Source of the DNA: Fibrobacter sp. UBA1313 | GTDB lineage: Bacteria; Fibrobacterota; Fibrobacteria; Fibrobacterales; Fibrobacteraceae | DNA length: 8,900 nucleotides | Reading direction: 5' to 3' | Assembly: GCA_002307115.1 (NCBI GenBank) | Contig: DBTP01000206.1 | Span: 1 to 8,900, forward strand | Shown: positions 6,820-8,900 of the stretch, piece by piece | Numbering within the stretch: position 1 is the first letter of the stretch | How the letters are laid out: the number at the start of each line of letters is the position of its first letter | Program-made: the position numbers and the translations under genes | Notes under the pieces: model-generated | What the model was told of the DNA's origin: nothing | Database searches by the model: none | The model's input: the letters and a program-made list of their open reading frames with translations, nothing else

Positions 6820-7490
6820 AATAGCATTGAAAATCTTAAATGTTTCTATAAAAAGGATTTTGAAGGCAAATGATTAATCAGCTACTTAGAACGAATCAAT
6901 CAAGATGAAAGATACTAATTATTACGGAAGGCTAGGTGGACATCCAATGGCAATCTGTCTTGAACTCATCGTCTTGACCTGAATTGAGGGGGTACACAAT
7001 AATGAAACAGAACATAATATCAGGGGCAAAAGGAAAGATTAAAAAAATCTATTAAACCAACACAAGTTCCTAAACACGATGAATCCATCTCCATCGATTA
7101 ACAGCGAAGAGGCGTAGAACATAGTCGTCGAGTACCACCTCGATTCTCCAGACGCTGAGGAGATGTTTCCAGAATTTAAGATAATGACGAAATCTTTTTC
7201 ATTTGCATTTCGTAGGAGGACTTTATCCGGAAATAGGGAGTCCAGTTCATGAGCCACTGTATAGAAACTAATGTATGAGGAGGGCCTCATCGGCATTATG
7301 GGCATCGCAGGCATAGGAGATCAAGTACAAAAGGATTAGGGTCAGTCCGGACTAGTATCGTACTTTGGTTACGCATGTCTCTATCCGCGCTTATTTTATC
7401 TGTTTTCAAGCCCCTAAAATACATACAAAGAATTTGTAGGCTATACACTTATAAAAAATTTTGCAGATGAGTAAGGAAACGTTTGGGAGC
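6820..7490. other. 671-base stretch between epimerase and glf remnant, content unclear
   Basis: No recognised gene, tRNA or known RNA is visible. It contains one 91-codon minus-strand frame (listed separately), two very short plus-strand frames (6904-6981 and one starting near 7002 behind a G-rich run), and an AT-rich inverted repeat TACAAA-GAA-TTTGTA at 7424-7438. Composition is mixed and no reading frame spans the region, which is compatible with decayed genes. A promoter for the glf-to-GT56 block could lie here, but I find no convincing -35/-10 pair. Confidence 0.5.
7039..7314 (-). CDS. Unrecognised 91-residue open frame, doubtful
   Basis: The frame opens with a Met-Pro repeat (MPAMPIMPM) and continues with DKVLLRNANEKDFVIILNSGNI and a hydrophobic, aromatic-rich end. 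I do not recognise a family. There is no Shine-Dalgarno before the ATG at 7314; the four bases before it include a stop codon in frame. It has the direction of the surrounding operon. It could be the tail of a decayed sugar-locus gene or simply a chance frame, and I would not rely on it. Confidence 0.2.
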   Translation of the reverse strand: MPAMPIMPMRPSSYISFYTVAHELDSLFPDKVLLRNANEKDFVIILNSGNISSASGESRWYSTTMFYASSLLIDGDGFIVFRNLCWFNRFF

Positions 7491-8453
7491 TTAGCTCTGA
7501 TAATATTTTTTATACCATTCTGCGAAACGACGAACGCCTTCTTCAAGTGTTATTTGGGGGCGATAGTTGACGGCAATCTCTAAAGCTTTTGTATCTGCCC
7601 AAGTGACAGGGACATCGCCAGGTTGCATGGGCATCATATTCTTGATGGCTTTTTTGCCGAGGGCATCTTCAAGGATTTCTATGAAACGTAACAGAGGGAT
7701 AGGTTCCCCGCGACCAATGTTAAATACATGCTGAGAACCATCGCCACCATCCCAGTCCAAAACTCGAATGGTTCCTTCTACAATATCTTCGACAAAAGTA
7801 AAATCACGGCGCATATCCCCATTGTTAAAGACGGAAATAGGTTTGCCTGCATTAATGGCTTTGGCAAAAAGCATCGGGGCCATGTCAGGACGTCCCCAAG
7901 GGCCATAAACCGTGAAAAATCGGAGCCCTGTGGAACGAATTCCAAACAAGTGACGGTAGGTACTCGCCATCAGTTCGTTCATCTTTTTAGTCGCGGCATA
8001 AAGGCTTAACGGATTGTCGACACGATCATTTGTAGAAAACGGGACACTGTCATTTTCACCATAAACGGAGGATGAACTGGCATAGACCAGATGTTGTACC
8101 GGAAAATATCGGCAACATTCCAATACGTTTAAAAATCCAGTGACATTGGAATCAATATAGGTCTGTGGATTTTCAAGACTATAGCGTACTCCGGCTTGGG
8201 CCGCAAGATTCAGAACCATGTCAAATTTTTGAGAGACAAAAAGATTACGGAGAGCCGCCCCATCGGCGAGATCCATTTCGATAAATTGGACAGAGGAGGG
8301 CAAACGGGCAAGCCGCGCGCGTTTCAGGGAAACATCATAATAGCTGTTGAGATTATCAATGCCAACGATAAAATCACCCCGTGCGGCCAGTTTCAAAGCT
8401 ATTTCGTTGCCAATAAACCCAGCAACCCCGGTAACTAAAACTTTATGATTCAT
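7491..8453 (-). CDS. NAD-dependent sugar epimerase, UDP-glucuronate 4-epimerase type
   Basis: This is an intact 320-residue extended short-chain dehydrogenase/reductase. TGVAGFIG (8-15) binds NAD, GIDNLNSYYD (31-40) is typical of the UDP-glucuronate epimerase branch, NLAAQAGVRYS (82-92) carries the AGVR motif, and S127-S129 with Y152-x3-K156 form the catalytic set. RFFTVYGPWGRPDMA and MRRDFTFVEDIVEG are further marks of this subfamily. The likely reaction is UDP-glucuronic acid to UDP-galacturonic acid in the cytosol, supplying an acidic sugar for LPS or capsule. Usual length is about 335; the difference lies in a shorter loop after VLDW (near 235), where relatives carry an extra Pro/Asp-rich insert, so it is not truncated. 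The ATG has GAGG about 10 bases upstream. It is richer in G/C than the genes to its left and lies 671 bases from them, so it may be older or separately transcribed. Confidence 0.88.
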   Translation of the reverse strand: MNHKVLVTGVAGFIGNEIALKLAARGDFIVGIDNLNSYYDVSLKRARLARLPSSVQFIEMDLADGAALRNLFVSQKFDMVLNLAAQAGVRYSLENPQTYIDSNVTGFLNVLECCRYFPVQHLVYASSSSVYGENDSVPFSTNDRVDNPLSLYAATKKMNELMASTYRHLFGIRSTGLRFFTVYGPWGRPDMAPMLFAKAINAGKPISVFNNGDMRRDFTFVEDIVEGTIRVLDWDGGDGSQHVFNIGRGEPIPLLRFIEILEDALGKKAIKNMMPMQPGDVPVTWADTKALEIAVNYRPQITLEEGVRRFAEWYKKYYQS

Positions 8454-8900
8454 ATTTTCTAAGCCTCACAGTGAGTGAATTGTGCTGACAACAACCTCAT
8501 GCAGAGGTAAATAATAGAAAATAAGGAGATCCATGGGAACCGCAATAATCCACTATGGTTTCGACTTTCAGCTTGAAAGATGCGTCAGTAGGCGAATCAA
8601 ATAATTTGCCGACTTTGAATGGTCGTGAGTTTTTTCGGCCAGGGAGACGTTCAATCATTTTACTGCTGCGCATTTTCTTTAATCTGGTATCGAATTCGTA
8701 TTTCCGGGCATCATGATGCCGAGTATTGTGCCGATGCCATCGGTGAAGAGTGGGCTGTGACTAGAACGTTGTTCATAAAATTTTTATCTGCACAATAGAG
8801 CTGTTATTGAGAAACAATCGTGAATTTATTCGTTTCTTGTTTATCCAAAAAAGAGAACAACTTCAACCCTCCGTGTACTGCTATTCATGACACTTTCGAT
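8454..8900. other. 447 bases upstream of the epimerase, no supported gene
   Basis: Opposed open frames overlap here. On the minus strand the frame from 8760 to 8497 is open for about 88 codons, with a first ATG at 8673 giving 58 residues (MRSSKMIERLPGRKNSRPFK...), no ribosome binding site and no family I recognise. On the plus strand a 23-residue frame at 8533-8604 sits behind a good AAGGAG (8523-8528). The region should also contain the epimerase promoter, but no confident -35/-10 pair is visible. It could be decayed coding sequence or a true intergenic region. Confidence 0.45.

Noticed and set aside
7424..7438. TACAAA-GAA-TTTGTA hairpin as terminator of the epimerase gene
   Set aside because: The stem is purely A/T plus one C/G-type pair, is short, and no T-run follows on either strand at the right distance. 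It lies over 50 bases past the stop.
8533..8604. 23-residue plus-strand peptide gene behind AAGGAG
   Set aside because: Despite the good ribosome binding site, the peptide has no recognisable features and conservation cannot be tested here. It is mentioned in the gap entry only.
1..8900. CRISPR array, tRNA or rRNA genes, phage or plasmid functions
   Set aside because: No regularly spaced repeats, no cloverleaf-like blocks with the T-arm consensus, and no structural, replication or conjugation genes were seen.

Overview
The window is part of a surface-polysaccharide (O-antigen or capsule type) biosynthesis locus of a bacterium, most likely Gram-negative. The evidence is a Wzx-type flippase, nucleotide-sugar enzymes, and a glycosyltransferase of the WecF (GT56) family. 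I cannot name the genus. The core genes are AT-rich, while the epimerase at the right and the transposase start at the left use noticeably more G/C-rich codons, which fits an imported polysaccharide cassette in a host of higher GC.

Layout from left to right: the 5' end of an IS3-type transposase gene runs off the left edge on the minus strand (1-107). On the plus strand follow a broken gene of a PLP-dependent aminotransferase-like enzyme (254-526) and a complete CarB/PylC-like ATP-grasp protein (533-1546). Convergent to these is a tightly packed minus-strand block, in transcription order: glf remnant (6819-6355), flippase (6367-4937), DegT-family sugar aminotransferase (4936-3827), ATP-grasp ligase (3823-2699), and GT56 glycosyltransferase (2693-1533). 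Its junctions are a 13-base overlap, 0, 3 and 5 bases, so it is very probably one operon with translational coupling. A 671-base stretch of unclear content separates it from an intact UDP-glucuronate 4-epimerase-type gene (8453-7491). The last 447 bases hold no gene I can support.

Proposed joint function (inference): the VioA/WecE-like aminotransferase makes a dTDP-4-amino-4,6-dideoxyhexose. The neighbouring ATP-grasp enzyme, whose motifs resemble amino-acid ligases, could attach an amino acid or other carboxylic acid to that 4-amino group. The GT56 enzyme, a family known for dTDP-Fuc4NAc transfer, adds the sugar to the lipid-linked oligosaccharide, and the flippase moves the finished unit across the inner membrane. 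The dTDP-glucose synthase and 4,6-dehydratase, a polymerase and an initiating transferase are not in the window.

The clearest oddity is that two genes at the two ends of the block, glf and the aminotransferase-like gene at 254-526, both look internally deleted but still in frame. Each keeps an N-terminal part and the extreme C-terminus, directly next to the start of the following gene.
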